Notes: a model not told the origin generated them from the letters alone. Shown: positions 7,861 to 17,968, counted from the stretch's first letter. The stretch is 64,000 nt of DNA from Bacteroides intestinalis (GCF_003464595.1 NZ_QRZF01000007.1:1-64000); one strand, 5' to 3'. Numbers and translations are program-made.

Positions 7861-9411
7861 ATGAAAAAGATATTATACACATTAGGACTCACAGTTCTGT
7901 TGACCTCGTGCGGCAGCAACTATCTGGACACTGTACCCCAATCATCTACGGGTACGGCCACTATCTTTGAAACCACTCAGAATGCCAAACTCGCAATAAA
8001 TGGTATTTGCAGGTTAATGGTCAACCAATATCTCAGTTCACAAGGATTCAATGGCGAAGGAACTATCAAGACGTGGTATGGCAACTATCCGGGAAACGAT
8101 TTTCAGAAATCAAACCTGACCGGATGGTCTTCCGTCATCAATTCGCTTTATCACGAAAGAAATACTTCAAGCTATTGTTATTACCCCTGGTTCTACTATT
8201 ATAAGCTGATAGGTAATGCCAATGCCATCATTGAAAACATAGACAATGCCAGCGGTAGCAATGAAGAAAAGCAGTTTATAAAAGCTCAGGCACTGACATT
8301 CAGAGCATACAGCTATATGATGCTGAGCCAACTCTATTGTCATCGCTGGTGCGACAGTAATAATGGTTCCAGCCGCGGACTTCCCCTGCGCATAGACCTG
8401 AGTACGGGTGAACTGCCAACTTCTACACTGGCAGAAGTTTACGGCCGGATTTATGAAGATTTGAATGAGGCTATCTCCAATTTCACAGCATCGGAACTGG
8501 ACCGCGCGAGCGGGGACAATTACAGTCCGAACCTCGATGTGGCTTATGCCACCTATGCCCGTGCGGCCCTGACTCGTGAAGACTGGGCAACCGCTGCACG
8601 CTATGCAGTATTGGCACGTGCCAATTATCCGTTGATGACAAACTCCGAGTATGTGGATGGCGGTTTTAATACCCCTAACCAAGAATGGATATGGAGCAGT
8701 TACAATGCTACGGACCAGAATTTGCACTATTATTCATTCTTTGCCTATCAGGGCAGCAACTCCAGCGCCAGCATTTGCAGAACCTACGCATGTTCCATCA
8801 GTAAAGAACTGTACGATCAGATTCCTGAAACCGATGTACGTAAGAACATGTTTCTGGGACCCAAAGAAGGTGAAACATATACCACATCTACCGGACGTGC
8901 TTCGAAAGGCGCCCTGTATGACCGGGCTATGAAAGATTATGCCGACAAAATTTATAGCACCAGTTATATCTTTGCCTATATGCAGTTCAAAATATTATGT
9001 GCCGACCAACCGGGTATAGGGCAATTGAATAATTTCCGTTCGGCAGAGATGTATCTGATTGAAGCCGAAGCCAACTGCCACATAGGCGGCAAGGATGCAG
9101 AAACACAAAAATTACTGGTTGCCCTGAATAAGGATTCAGGCCGCAATCCCGCCTATACCTGTACGAAAACAGGAGATGACCTGCTGCAAGAAGTAAAACT
9201 GTATCGCAGGATAGAGCTCTGGGGCGAAGGTTTCGACTGGTTCGACTACAAACGCTGGAAAGAGCCGATCGTGCGCAAAGCATATCCGGAAGGCAGTTTC
9301 CATGTACAGTTTGCTATAACCATCCAGCCTTCGGACAACAATCAGTGGACTTGGGTATTCCCGGCCAAAGAAGTCGATTATAATGATGCACTTTCTTCAT
9401 ATATAGAATAA
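7861..9411 (+). CDS. SusD/RagB-family nutrient-binding lipoprotein
   Basis: A 516-residue surface lipoprotein that binds substrate over the SusC channel. The lipobox LLTSC places the lipidated Cys at residue 17. The N-terminal helical part has the usual YLDTVPQS opening, a TPR-like helix set follows (KAQALTFRAYSYMMLSQLYCHRW), and the C-terminal family motif is RRIELWGEGFDWFDYKRW. The length is usual for the family. It follows the SusC gene by 17 bp and ends at a hairpin terminator. Confidence 0.95.
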   Translation: MKKILYTLGLTVLLTSCGSNYLDTVPQSSTGTATIFETTQNAKLAINGICRLMVNQYLSSQGFNGEGTIKTWYGNYPGNDFQKSNLTGWSSVINSLYHERNTSSYCYYPWFYYYKLIGNANAIIENIDNASGSNEEKQFIKAQALTFRAYSYMMLSQLYCHRWCDSNNGSSRGLPLRIDLSTGELPTSTLAEVYGRIYEDLNEAISNFTASELDRASGDNYSPNLDVAYATYARAALTREDWATAARYAVLARANYPLMTNSEYVDGGFNTPNQEWIWSSYNATDQNLHYYSFFAYQGSNSSASICRTYACSISKELYDQIPETDVRKNMFLGPKEGETYTTSTGRASKGALYDRAMKDYADKIYSTSYIFAYMQFKILCADQPGIGQLNNFRSAEMYLIEAEANCHIGGKDAETQKLLVALNKDSGRNPAYTCTKTGDDLLQEVKLYRRIELWGEGFDWFDYKRWKEPIVRKAYPEGSFHVQFAITIQPSDNNQWTWVFPAKEVDYNDALSSYIE

Positions 9412-9436
9412 GTATAAACTCTCTCTGACAGTAAGC

Positions 9437-9478
9437 GGAAGGAGGTAGCTCTCATTTTTTGAGAGACTGCCTCCTTTC
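9437..9478. terminator. Bidirectional terminator between susD-like and MATE genes
   Basis: A stem made of GGAAGGAGGTAGCTCTCA-like and TGAGAGACTGCCTCCTTTCC-like arms around a T-rich loop lies between two convergent genes, so it can end both transcripts. Bases 9479-9559 hold nothing else. Confidence 0.75.
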
Positions 9479-9559
9479 CTACTACTTCCCCAGACCATCA
9501 CGTATCTTCTATCCGCTTCATATCGGATACATCGAAAATAATTCATAGATATATCAATA

Positions 9560-10894
9560 CTAAACCTTCTTTCTGCATAGCAAAATAAGGATTGTCGTAG
9601 TAATATCTCCCGCCGCCACCGCAAGCCAGATTCCCGTCACACCGAACCATGCAGGCAGTATAAAGAAGAACAAGACCGGCAAGATACCACGCAGCAGTGT
9701 AAGTCTCATCGCCAGATTGATACGCTCAATGCTAGTATAATACCCTATTGTGATTACATTGATCCCGAAGAAAATGTAATCGACAGCAAACAGAGGCAGA
9801 CCGGCAACCGCATACTGCCAGGCATGGCTCGTCCGATCCGGCAAGAATAAGGAAACGATATCGCCGGAGAAACAGACAAACACTCCGCTAATCAGCAAAG
9901 CGAACACAACAGCGGAAATGATGCATAAACGCAACGCCTTATTGGATCGCAATAACTGTCCGCAACCGTAATTGTAGCTGACAATAGGTTGTGCCGACTG
10001 AACCATAGCATTGAACACCATGAAAATAATAGGGAACAGATAGCAGACAATGCTATAAGCCGCTACTCCATCCGTTCCCAGATGGCTCATAAACACATAA
10101 TTGCCGGCAATAGCCATGACAGCAATTGTCATTTCGCTCAAACAGGATGAAACACCCAGTTTCAGCATATACCATGTATTCCTCAGTGTCAGTCGGATAC
10201 TCTTGATACTCATTTTCAGCCTGGCAAACCGAACGGATACGGACGGGCGAAGCAGATAACCCAAGAGTAAAAGTGTCCCCACCAGTTCTCCCAAGTCAGT
10301 GGCAATAGCAGCACCGAACAATCCCCACTCAAAAATAAAGATAAAGATATAATCGAGTACAATATTGACAACAGTGGCCGCCAGCATGGCCCACATGGCA
10401 AAGTTAGGGTTCGTCAGACGCACGAAGAACGGCAACGCCACCAGTAAAACCGTGGACGGAATGGATATGGAGAACCAAAACAAATACTCCGCCGACAATT
10501 CCGCCAGATGCCCTTCGGCCCCTAATAAGGTTACTACAGTTTCGGGGAACACAGTCAACAGTATTCCCATAATGATACTGACAATCGTCAGCATGACGAT
10601 TGACTGCGTGACATTGATATTGGCAACCACCAATTTGCCACGAGACAGATTAATGGAAGTAAGAATTCCTCCGCCCATACCGAACATCAGTCCCAACCCG
10701 GCCGCTATCATAAAAATAGGCGCCGCAATATTCACCGCGGCAATAGCATCACTGCCTATTCCGCGTCCTACGAATATCCCGTCGACAACAGTGAACAATG
10801 CGGATGATACCATACCCAGCAACGTGGGGAAGAGTTGTTTTGTAAACAACTTACTCACACTCATGTTTTTGAAGTCCAAATTATCCCTTTGCAT
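9560..10894 (-). CDS. MATE-family efflux transporter
   Basis: A 444-residue inner membrane protein with about 12 hydrophobic segments in two halves, the multidrug and toxin extrusion (MATE) layout. The N-terminal segment LFPTLLGMVSSALFTVVDGIFVGRGIG is typical of the family. Such proteins export organic cations or drugs using a Na+ or H+ gradient; the substrate here is unknown. It stands alone, divergent from the thioredoxin-like lipoprotein gene and convergent with the susD-like gene. A -7 box (10921-10928) lies upstream. A start at the internal Met (MSVSKL) is possible. Confidence 0.9.
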   Translation of the reverse strand: MQRDNLDFKNMSVSKLFTKQLFPTLLGMVSSALFTVVDGIFVGRGIGSDAIAAVNIAAPIFMIAAGLGLMFGMGGGILTSINLSRGKLVVANINVTQSIVMLTIVSIIMGILLTVFPETVVTLLGAEGHLAELSAEYLFWFSISIPSTVLLVALPFFVRLTNPNFAMWAMLAATVVNIVLDYIFIFIFEWGLFGAAIATDLGELVGTLLLLGYLLRPSVSVRFARLKMSIKSIRLTLRNTWYMLKLGVSSCLSEMTIAVMAIAGNYVFMSHLGTDGVAAYSIVCYLFPIIFMVFNAMVQSAQPIVSYNYGCGQLLRSNKALRLCIISAVVFALLISGVFVCFSGDIVSLFLPDRTSHAWQYAVAGLPLFAVDYIFFGINVITIGYYTSIERINLAMRLTLLRGILPVLFFFILPAWFGVTGIWLAVAAGDITTTILILLCRKKV

Positions 10895-10920
10895 ATCTCA
10901 TTGTTTTTAAAAAAGCGGTG

Positions 10921-10987
10921 CAAAGGTAGGTTTCATTAATTTGTTGATACTTAACAAATGGTAATTAAAACATTTGCATTATCTTTG
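10921..10987. promoter_or_regulatory. Divergent promoter region with palindrome
   Basis: On the minus strand TACCTTTG (10921-10928) serves the MATE gene; on the plus strand TATCTTTG (10980-10987) serves the lipoprotein gene. Neither has a clear TTTG at the right distance. Between them ATTTGTT-gatac-TTAACAAAT (10939-10959) is a palindrome with 7-bp arms that could be an operator shared by both genes. Confidence 0.5.
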
Positions 10988-11013
10988 TCTTTCAATATAT
11001 AAGTAGTTGAATT

Positions 11014-11940
11014 ATGAAAACTTATCTCAACATTTTCTTCCTGTTCCTGATTCTGTGTGCCTCATGCGGCAGCCGGAAAGCGAATGACAACAAGGAAACA
11101 ACACTTCAGGCAGACACCGTGAAAAAATTCACGCTTCCCATTATACCAGCCATGCTGAATACCCCCGAATTGCGTGCAGATTATCTGGTACGGCACTACT
11201 GGGACAATATGGATTTTACTGATACCACTTATATTAACCTGCCGGATGTTACGGAACAGGCGTGGGTGGACTTTATAGATATTATGAAGGTAGTTCCGGA
11301 CACTACCGCGATAGCTGCCATAAAGCAAATGTATAAGATGGCAGACCAAAAGAAAGTAGTATTCTTCTATTATACAGATTTAGCCGAAAAGTATTTGTAT
11401 GACCCGAACTCTCCGATGCGGAATGAGGAATTTTACATCCCGGTGCTGGATGCCATGCTGGAAAGCAAGGTGTTGAATGATACGGAGAAAATACTTCCGC
11501 AAGGACGCAGGGAACTGGCAGAACAGAACCGCATCGGAAGGCCGGCAGAAGATTTCACCTATACATTACCGTCCGGGAAAGGCGGTACGCTCTACGGAGT
11601 GAAAGCAAAATATACGCTGCTGTTTATCAACAATCCAGGATGCCATGCTTGTGAAGAAGGTATAGAAGCCTTGAAACAGGCACCCGCCATCAATAATGAG
11701 TTTGCCGCAGGAAACTTAAAGATACTGGCTGTTTATCCGGATGAAGATAAGGAAGAATGGGAAAGACACTTACCGGATTTCCCAAAAGAATGGATAAACG
11801 GATATGATAAAAAACTCGTTATAAAAGAAAAAAATCTGTATGATCTGAAAGCAATACCTACCCTGTATCTGCTGGATAAAGACAAGAAAGTATTACTGAA
11901 AGATGCAACGGTGGCGCAGATCGACCAGTACCTGCAATAA
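11014..11940 (+). CDS. DUF5106-type lipoprotein with thioredoxin-like domain
   Basis: A 308-residue lipoprotein: the lipobox ILCASC gives Cys18 as the lipidation site. Residues about 30-170 fit the DUF5106 domain often found before thioredoxin folds in Bacteroidetes. Residues about 175-308 are TlpA-like, with the redox pair CHAC at 210-213 in LLFINNPGCHACEEG and a cis-proline-type segment near KAIPTLYLLD. It probably acts in the periplasm on disulfides of envelope proteins. It is a single gene, divergent from the MATE gene. The partner is unknown. Confidence 0.8.
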   Translation: MKTYLNIFFLFLILCASCGSRKANDNKETTLQADTVKKFTLPIIPAMLNTPELRADYLVRHYWDNMDFTDTTYINLPDVTEQAWVDFIDIMKVVPDTTAIAAIKQMYKMADQKKVVFFYYTDLAEKYLYDPNSPMRNEEFYIPVLDAMLESKVLNDTEKILPQGRRELAEQNRIGRPAEDFTYTLPSGKGGTLYGVKAKYTLLFINNPGCHACEEGIEALKQAPAINNEFAAGNLKILAVYPDEDKEEWERHLPDFPKEWINGYDKKLVIKEKNLYDLKAIPTLYLLDKDKKVLLKDATVAQIDQYLQ

Positions 11941-12014
11941 GTGATTAGTGGTGAGTGATTAGTGATTAGCGGCAGACAGCGCAACTAATCACTAATCACT
12001 CACCACTAATCACT
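11940..12014. repeat. 30-bp perfect hairpin made of repeated words
   Basis: Arms 11940-11969 and 11985-12014 are perfect inverted copies built from the word GTGATTAGT, with a 15-nt loop CGGCAGACAGCGCAA. The element directly abuts the stop codon of the lipoprotein gene and lies between convergent genes. The loop resembles the tip of the similar element at 29338-29424. Confidence 0.85.
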
Positions 12015-12020
12015 AAAAAT

Positions 12021-12062
12021 ATCCCCTCTCACCACTCCACATCGTGAAGGATAAAAGGGGAT
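12021..12062. terminator. Weak hairpin near end of efflux operon
   Basis: ATCCCCT (12021-12027) pairs with AGGGGAT (12056-12062). It lies between the convergent lipoprotein gene and the efflux operon and could serve as a terminator, but the stem is short and the loop is 28 nt. Confidence 0.35.
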
Positions 12063-12098
12063 GAAGAAACGAGAGAAGAGAGAGTATTGATTTATTCT

Positions 12099-13463
12099 TT
12101 ATTCCCTGCCACCACCTAAAGCCTGGTAGAGATTGATAATTCCCTGTATCTCATCGAAGCGGTCGGCTATCTGCGTCAGTTGGGCAGAGAGCAACGATTG
12201 CTGGGCAGTAAGTACTTCCAGATAAGTGGAGTTACCATGTTTCATTAACAGTTGCGTGCTGCGGACTGCGGTTTCCAATGAAGTGATCTGTCCGTCGCGC
12301 AACTCCGTTTTGCCACGGGCCACCTGCACTTGGGTAAGGGCATTATTCACTTCACTTCCTGCATTCAGCAGAGCCTGCTGGAAAGAAAGTTTAGCTTCTT
12401 CCTGTTGGGCTTTGGCTATTTTCAACTGCGCCATGTTCAATCCTTTATTAAATAAAGGTTGTGTCAGTGAGCCGACTGCGGAGAGTAACAGTTTGCCCGG
12501 ATTGATAATCATGCTTCCGGCAGAGTTTGTCCAACCTGCCGTACCTCCCAAAGTGATGGAAGGATAAAAGGCCGAACGAGCTTCATTGGTACTATAAAAA
12601 GCCTGTGCCAACGACAGCTCCGCACTCTTCACATCGGGACGGCGGGAAAGTAACTGCAAAGGTACTCCGACAGTAAGTTCTTCCGGGAAGCTTTGTCCCT
12701 GTAACTTTCCACGTTCGATGGCGTCGGGCACATCACCCAGTAAAATAGAAAGTGAATTCTCGACTTCACGGATTTGCTGTTTCAGGTCGAGCAAAGAAGC
12801 TTCTACCATATAACAGTTTGCTTCGGTCTGGGCTACTCCGGCCTCATCCGTCATACCTGCTGCTTTCATGGCACGCATTGTCTTCACGCTCTCACGCCAC
12901 TTAGCGGCAGTTTCGGCAGATACGTTGTATTGCGCATCGAGCATTAATAAGGTGTAATACATATTTGCCACATTGGCTATCAACGAAGTGGTGACAGCTT
13001 GTTCGTACTCCAGGCTCTGAAGGTACAAAGCTTTTGCACGGCGTTTCGCATTGGTCAGTTTACCGAAAATATCAATTTCCCAACTGGCGGATGCTATGCC
13101 GCTGTACGTCCAGGAACCTTTTGATTTATCAAAGCTACTGACACCTCCCTGCGGAGTCAACATAAAAGAAGGCAGATAGGCCAGACGGGCGGATGACAGA
13201 GTGGCTTCCGCTTCTTTGATACGCCACTGAGCGGACTGCAAGTCGGTATTGCCTTGCAGTGCATGCTCAATGAGAGATTGTAGTTGCGGGTCGGTGAACA
13301 ACTCGCGCCAGGAGAGAGAGGCGATAGAGGTGGTGTCTTCCACCTCTACATCCTGCCCGTAAAGTCCGTCGGTCTTGACTTCGGGACGTTCATATTTAGT
13401 ATAGATGCCGCAACTACTCAACAGCAAGGCTGCGACAGCTAAAGCGATGATTTGTTTCTTCAT
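12099..13463 (-). CDS. NodT/OprM-type outer membrane efflux lipoprotein
   Basis: A 454-residue TolC-family channel. The lipobox LLLSSC gives Cys18, followed by YERPEV as in OprM and NodT proteins. Two repeated outer membrane efflux domains contain long alpha-helical hairpins (WRIKEAEATLSSARLAYLPSF; LSLAQAFYSTNEARSAFYPSI). It forms the exit duct for the RND pump encoded just upstream. Its start overlaps the pump's stop by 4 bp, so the genes are translationally coupled. Confidence 0.93.
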   Translation of the reverse strand: MKKQIIALAVAALLLSSCGIYTKYERPEVKTDGLYGQDVEVEDTTSIASLSWRELFTDPQLQSLIEHALQGNTDLQSAQWRIKEAEATLSSARLAYLPSFMLTPQGGVSSFDKSKGSWTYSGIASASWEIDIFGKLTNAKRRAKALYLQSLEYEQAVTTSLIANVANMYYTLLMLDAQYNVSAETAAKWRESVKTMRAMKAAGMTDEAGVAQTEANCYMVEASLLDLKQQIREVENSLSILLGDVPDAIERGKLQGQSFPEELTVGVPLQLLSRRPDVKSAELSLAQAFYSTNEARSAFYPSITLGGTAGWTNSAGSMIINPGKLLLSAVGSLTQPLFNKGLNMAQLKIAKAQQEEAKLSFQQALLNAGSEVNNALTQVQVARGKTELRDGQITSLETAVRSTQLLMKHGNSTYLEVLTAQQSLLSAQLTQIADRFDEIQGIINLYQALGGGRE

Positions 13464-16400
13464 TTTTCTTTTGATTGATGTTCTTCTATTTCTTTCTTAC
13501 TCACTTCCATCTCCTCCTCAATCTGCCAGTCTTTGGTAGGCATGGACTGAGCCGGACGAAGACGTTCCTGCAACCACTGGAAGGTGACAAACAAAGCCGG
13601 AACGATGAAAAGCAATGCCAGTGTACCGATGGTCATACCACCTACTACACCCGTACCCAACGAACGGTTACCGTTAGCACCTACTCCGGTAGCTACCACC
13701 AGCGGGAACAGACCGAAGATCATGGTGAGTGCCGTCATCAGGATAGGACGAAGACGTGCTTTGGCTGCGCTGACTGCGGAAGCAATCAATCCCATGCCTG
13801 CTTTTCGGCGCTCGGCAGCATATTCCGTCAACAGAATGGCTGTCTTGGCAAGCAAACCGATCAACATAATCAAACCTGTTTGCAGATAAATATTATTCTC
13901 CAATCCTGCTATCTTGGCAAACAAGAACGTACCCATCAGACCTACCGGAACCGCAAGAATAACTGCAAACGGAACGATGAAGCTTTCATAAAGCGCACTC
14001 AGGATAAGATAGATCATCAGAATACAGATACCGAAGATAATTACCGTCGTACCACTCTGCTGGTTCTCTTCACGTGTGATACCACCGAAGTCATAACCGT
14101 AACCTTTCGGCAGGCTGATTTCTGCTGTCTCTTTCACGGCACGGATGGCATCACCCGTACTATATCCCTCGGCAGGCATGGCATTCACAGCTATGGAATT
14201 ATACATATTGAAGCGACTCAAAGTCTCGGCACCATAACTACGGGTCAGCGTAACAAACTGGCTCAGCGGAGCCATTTCACCGTTTGCCATCCGCACAAAG
14301 GTGTTGTGCAACGAAGTCTCATCCATGCGGTATTCAGGACCAGACTGTATCATAACCCTATATACCTTTGAGAAACGGTTGAAGTTAGATACATACTGTC
14401 CGCCATAGTAACCCGAAAGTGTGGAAAGCACTGCATCCGGAGTAATGCCGGCACGTTTACATTTGGCAGCATCTACCTCGACAGTCCATTGCGGATAGCG
14501 CACATCGAAAGTAGAATAAGCCATGGAGATTTCGGGACGCTGGTTCAAAGCACCCAAGTATTGCTGGGTAGTCTGGAAGAAGGTATTCACATCCGTGCCC
14601 AACTTATCCTGTACATTCAGGTCGAGCGCATTACCCATACCATAACCCGGAATCATACCCGGAGCAATTGCAAAGATCGTGGCATCCTTGATATCCGCCG
14701 TGCGGGCATAGATCTGTCCGATGACAGCCTGCACCTGATCTTCTTTCTTTGTACGTTCATCCCAGGGTTTCAGCTTCATAACAATCATACCGAATGTATT
14801 TCCCTGTCCGGAAAGCAATCCGTAACCGGCTACTTTCTGAATATGCAACTTTTGCGGAATAGCTTCCAAGCGTTCTTCTATACGAAGCATAACATCATCC
14901 GTAGTCTTCAGTGAACTACCCGGAGCCGTACTTACGTTGACGAACAATACACCCTGGTCTTCATCAGGCACCAAACTGGTCTTCGTTGAATTCATCAGGA
15001 GTACTAACAATACTACCGAACAAGCCAGCAACGACCATGACAACCAACGACGCTTGATAAAGAACAGTACCGCATTCTTATACTTATTCACCACAACATC
15101 GAAAGCTGCATTGAACGAATTGCGGAAACGGGCGGCAAAATTATTCTTCTGCGTACCATCTTCATTAATATAAGGTCTCAGCAACAAGGCGCAAAGGGCC
15201 GGACTCAGTGTCAAAGCGTTAATAGCTGAGATACCTACGGCAACTGCCATTGTTAAACCGAACTGCGTATAGAACGTACCGGACGTACCACTCATAAACG
15301 ATACAGGAATGAACACTGCCATAAATACCAGTGAAGAGGTGATAACCGCATTACTAATCCCCTTCATAGCGTCGATACTTGCCATATAAGGAGACTTATA
15401 ACCGACATCGAACCTCGACTGTACCGCCTCGACGACGACTATGGCGTCGTCTACCACCGTACCGATCACAAGTACCAATGCAAACAGAGTAATCAGGTTG
15501 ATACTGAATCCGGCAACGGACATAAAAGCGAAGGTACCTATCAGTGACACGATGATACCCACCAACGGAATCAATGTGGAGCGGATATCCTGCAAGAATA
15601 CATATACTACCAGGATCACAAGAAGGATAGCCTCAATCAAAGTCTTTACGACCTCATGGATAGAAGCGAACAGGAAGTCATTGGAACTCATCATCTGTGT
15701 CAGCTCCACACCTTTCGGCAGGTCTTTGCGCACTTCGTCCAGCAGGTTGTCAATGTTCTGGTTTACTTCCGTAGCATTGGAGCCGGCCGTCTGGAACACC
15801 ATACAGGAAACACCATTGTGACCGTCCATACCGCCTTTGTAGGCGTAGCTGTCCTTACCCAGTTCCACATCTGCAATGTCTTTCAACTTCAGCACTTCAC
15901 CGTCTTCCGTAGAACGGATTACGATTTCACCAAATTCCTCCGGTGTTATCAGACGACCTTTATACTTCATAGTATATTGATAAGTTTCGTCCGAATTTTC
16001 ACCGAACGAACCAGTAGCCGACTCAATATTCTGCTCGGCAAGTGCTGCCGTCACGTCAGACGGAATCAGTTTGTACTGTGCCATCACATCAGGCTTCATC
16101 CAGACACGCATACTGTAGTCACCACCCATAATCATCATATCGCCCACACCTGCAATACGCAGCAACTGCGGTTTCAGGTTGATACTCATATAGTTGGCAA
16201 GGAAGTTTTCATCGTACGAATTATCGGGGCTATGCAATGAAAACATCTGTAAGATACTGGTCTGGCGCTTCATAGTGGTCACACCTACCTGAGTTACTTC
16301 TCCCGGAAGCTGTCCGGTAGCTCTGGAAACGCGATTCTGCACATTAACGGCAGCCATATCCGGGTCGGTTCCCTGCTTGAAATAGACGGTAATGGATACC

Positions 16401-16663
16401 GAACCGGCATTGGTAGCGGTAGACGTCATATAGGTCATGTCTTCCACACCGTTGATAGCTTCTTCCAACGGAGCGATAACACTCTTCTGCAAAGTTTCCG
16501 CACTGGCACCGTAGTACGTGGTGCTTACCATAACGGTAGGCGGAGCAATATCAGGATATTGTTCGACGGGCAGGGTAAACAACCCGATGATACCCAGAAT
16601 GACAATCGTTATAGAAATGACTGCCGAAAATACCGGGCGTTCAATAAATGTTCTCAGATTCAT
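13460..16663 (-). CDS. RND multidrug efflux pump, HAE1 family (AcrB-like)
   Basis: A 1067-residue inner membrane proton-driven pump. It has twelve hydrophobic helices and two large periplasmic loops. Residues 1-30 (RTFIERPVFSAVISITIVI) are typical, and TM4 carries the proton-relay pair in [14 protein letters not shown]. The C-terminal half has FGLFPLVVATGVGANGNRSLG. The length is usual for HAE1 pumps that export drugs, bile salts or solvents; the substrate is not known. It is middle gene of an adaptor-pump-channel operon: 3 bp after the adaptor and overlapping the channel by 4 bp. Confidence 0.95.
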   Translation of the reverse strand: MNLRTFIERPVFSAVISITIVILGIIGLFTLPVEQYPDIAPPTVMVSTTYYGASAETLQKSVIAPLEEAINGVEDMTYMTSTATNAGSVSITVYFKQGTDPDMAAVNVQNRVSRATGQLPGEVTQVGVTTMKRQTSILQMFSLHSPDNSYDENFLANYMSINLKPQLLRIAGVGDMMIMGGDYSMRVWMKPDVMAQYKLIPSDVTAALAEQNIESATGSFGENSDETYQYTMKYKGRLITPEEFGEIVIRSTEDGEVLKLKDIADVELGKDSYAYKGGMDGHNGVSCMVFQTAGSNATEVNQNIDNLLDEVRKDLPKGVELTQMMSSNDFLFASIHEVVKTLIEAILLVILVVYVFLQDIRSTLIPLVGIIVSLIGTFAFMSVAGFSINLITLFALVLVIGTVVDDAIVVVEAVQSRFDVGYKSPYMASIDAMKGISNAVITSSLVFMAVFIPVSFMSGTSGTFYTQFGLTMAVAVGISAINALTLSPALCALLLRPYINEDGTQKNNFAARFRNSFNAAFDVVVNKYKNAVLFFIKRRWLSWSLLACSVVLLVLLMNSTKTSLVPDEDQGVLFVNVSTAPGSSLKTTDDVMLRIEERLEAIPQKLHIQKVAGYGLLSGQGNTFGMIVMKLKPWDERTKKEDQVQAVIGQIYARTADIKDATIFAIAPGMIPGYGMGNALDLNVQDKLGTDVNTFFQTTQQYLGALNQRPEISMAYSTFDVRYPQWTVEVDAAKCKRAGITPDAVLSTLSGYYGGQYVSNFNRFSKVYRVMIQSGPEYRMDETSLHNTFVRMANGEMAPLSQFVTLTRSYGAETLSRFNMYNSIAVNAMPAEGYSTGDAIRAVKETAEISLPKGYGYDFGGITREENQQSGTTVIIFGICILMIYLILSALYESFIVPFAVILAVPVGLMGTFLFAKIAGLENNIYLQTGLIMLIGLLAKTAILLTEYAAERRKAGMGLIASAVSAAKARLRPILMTALTMIFGLFPLVVATGVGANGNRSLGTGVVGGMTIGTLALLFIVPALFVTFQWLQERLRPAQSMPTKDWQIEEEMEVSKKEIEEHQSKEK

Positions 16664-16666
16664 GGA

Positions 16667-17824
16667 TTAATCCTCCTTTGTTTGTTGATTAACGGTTTCT
16701 TGTGTTGCAGAGGATGCTGACTTAGCTTGAATAGGTGTACCTTCGCGCAATAATCCTACGCCTTCAGCCACAATTACATCACCCACATTCAAACCCTTGT
16801 CTACAATATACTCTTTTCCACCATTCACACGGGTCACCTCCACCGGAGCAGACTGTGCTTTACCATCTACTACTTTAAATACGAACACTTTATCCTGCAC
16901 TTCATAAGTAGCCGCTTGCGGAACAACGATACAGTTCCGTTTTTGAACAGGAATCACTACATTACCGGCTCCCCCACTCTGTAACAATCCTTCTTTATTC
17001 GGGAATACGGCACGCAAGCTGACAGTTCCGGTAGAAGTATCGATAACTCCACTGATTGTTTCAATCTTACCCTGTGAAGGATAGGTGGATTTATCATTCA
17101 GAATCAGCCCAATAGCAGGCATTTCCTCCAGTGCTTTACTCCTGGAACCGTAGCGGCGCGTCATATCCAGCAACTGATTTTCCGTCATCGAGAAGTAAAC
17201 GTACATATCGGAATTATCGGAAACCGTAGTCAATGGCTTAGGCAGACTGGCACTGACCAAAGCACCCACACGATAGGGCAAAGTGCCTACAACACCATCG
17301 GCAGGACTTTTCACTTCCGTATAAGAAAGGTTATTGGCGGCACTTACACGTTGCGCTTCCGTCTGCGCCAATTGTGCTTTCGCCGTCAGCAGGTTATTAT
17401 AAGATGTCTGCAAATCGAACTCGGAAATCACGTTCTGGGCAAACAATTCTTTTTTACTGTCATACGTCAGTTGAGCCGTAGATACACTTGCACGTGCTGC
17501 CTCTACATTGGCTTCCGCAGTCTGCAAAGCCGCACGATAAGGCACTTGGTCGATAATAAACAAGACTTGTCCTTTGCGGACCGCCTGACCTTCTTCCACA
17601 CAAAGCTTAGTCAGAAAACCGGACACCTGTGGGTAAATGTCAATGTCTTGTCTTCCCCGGATACTCGCTGAATAGGTCGTTTGCAATTCCTTGTCGGATG
17701 TCGTGATTCTCATCACCTCATACTCAGAACTGGTCTGCACGGTAGGAGCCTGTCCGCATGCTACCAATGTTACTCCACAAATGAATGTCATCATCTGTCT
17801 AATCAATCTCTTCTTTGTTGTCAT
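16667..17824 (-). CDS. RND efflux periplasmic adaptor (AcrA-like lipoprotein)
   Basis: A 385-residue membrane fusion protein that links the inner pump to the outer channel. The lipobox TLVAC gives a lipidated Cys near residue 23. It has a biotinyl-lipoyl-like half (FLTKLCVEEGQAVRKGQVLFIID), a coiled-coil hairpin (about 85-145), the second lipoyl half (EVKSPADGVVGTLPYRVGALV) and a beta-barrel. It is the first gene of the operon, with a -7 box upstream inside a small palindrome (17862-17877), and divergent from an AraC-type regulator. Confidence 0.93.
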   Translation of the reverse strand: MTTKKRLIRQMMTFICGVTLVACGQAPTVQTSSEYEVMRITTSDKELQTTYSASIRGRQDIDIYPQVSGFLTKLCVEEGQAVRKGQVLFIIDQVPYRAALQTAEANVEAARASVSTAQLTYDSKKELFAQNVISEFDLQTSYNNLLTAKAQLAQTEAQRVSAANNLSYTEVKSPADGVVGTLPYRVGALVSASLPKPLTTVSDNSDMYVYFSMTENQLLDMTRRYGSRSKALEEMPAIGLILNDKSTYPSQGKIETISGVIDTSTGTVSLRAVFPNKEGLLQSGGAGNVVIPVQKRNCIVVPQAATYEVQDKVFVFKVVDGKAQSAPVEVTRVNGGKEYIVDKGLNVGDVIVAEGVGLLREGTPIQAKSASSATQETVNQQTKED

Positions 17825-17861
17825 ACTACAATCTTTTTAAAAACATCTTTTGTTATGTCGG

Positions 17862-17877
17862 CGGCAAAGGTATGCCG
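17862..17877 (-). promoter_or_regulatory. Efflux operon promoter -7 box inside a palindrome
   Basis: On the minus strand TACCTTTG (17865-17872) is the -7 element. The flanking sequence CGGCA-n6-TGCCG (17862-17866 and 17873-17877) is a palindrome covering it, so a regulator bound here would block the promoter. The -33 match is weak, as expected for a regulated promoter. Confidence 0.55.
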
Positions 17878-17933
17878 TTTTTGAACAACAACTTGTTTCA
17901 TTTGTCGCACTCCTTTGTTCATTTTCGGAACGG

Positions 17934-17968
17934 TTTGCTTAACATTCCAAAAAGAACTTCTACCTTTG
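17934..17968 (+). promoter_or_regulatory. Promoter of AraC-type gene
   Basis: TTTG (17934-17937) and TACCTTTG (17961-17968) with a 23-nt spacer, a little longer than the usual 19-21. The predicted transcript starts about 25 nt before the ATG at 17997. Confidence 0.6.

Noticed and set aside
13475..14371. 298-residue plus-strand gene
   Set aside because: It is the antisense shadow of the RND pump, rich in Thr, Gln and His, with no promoter or family likeness.
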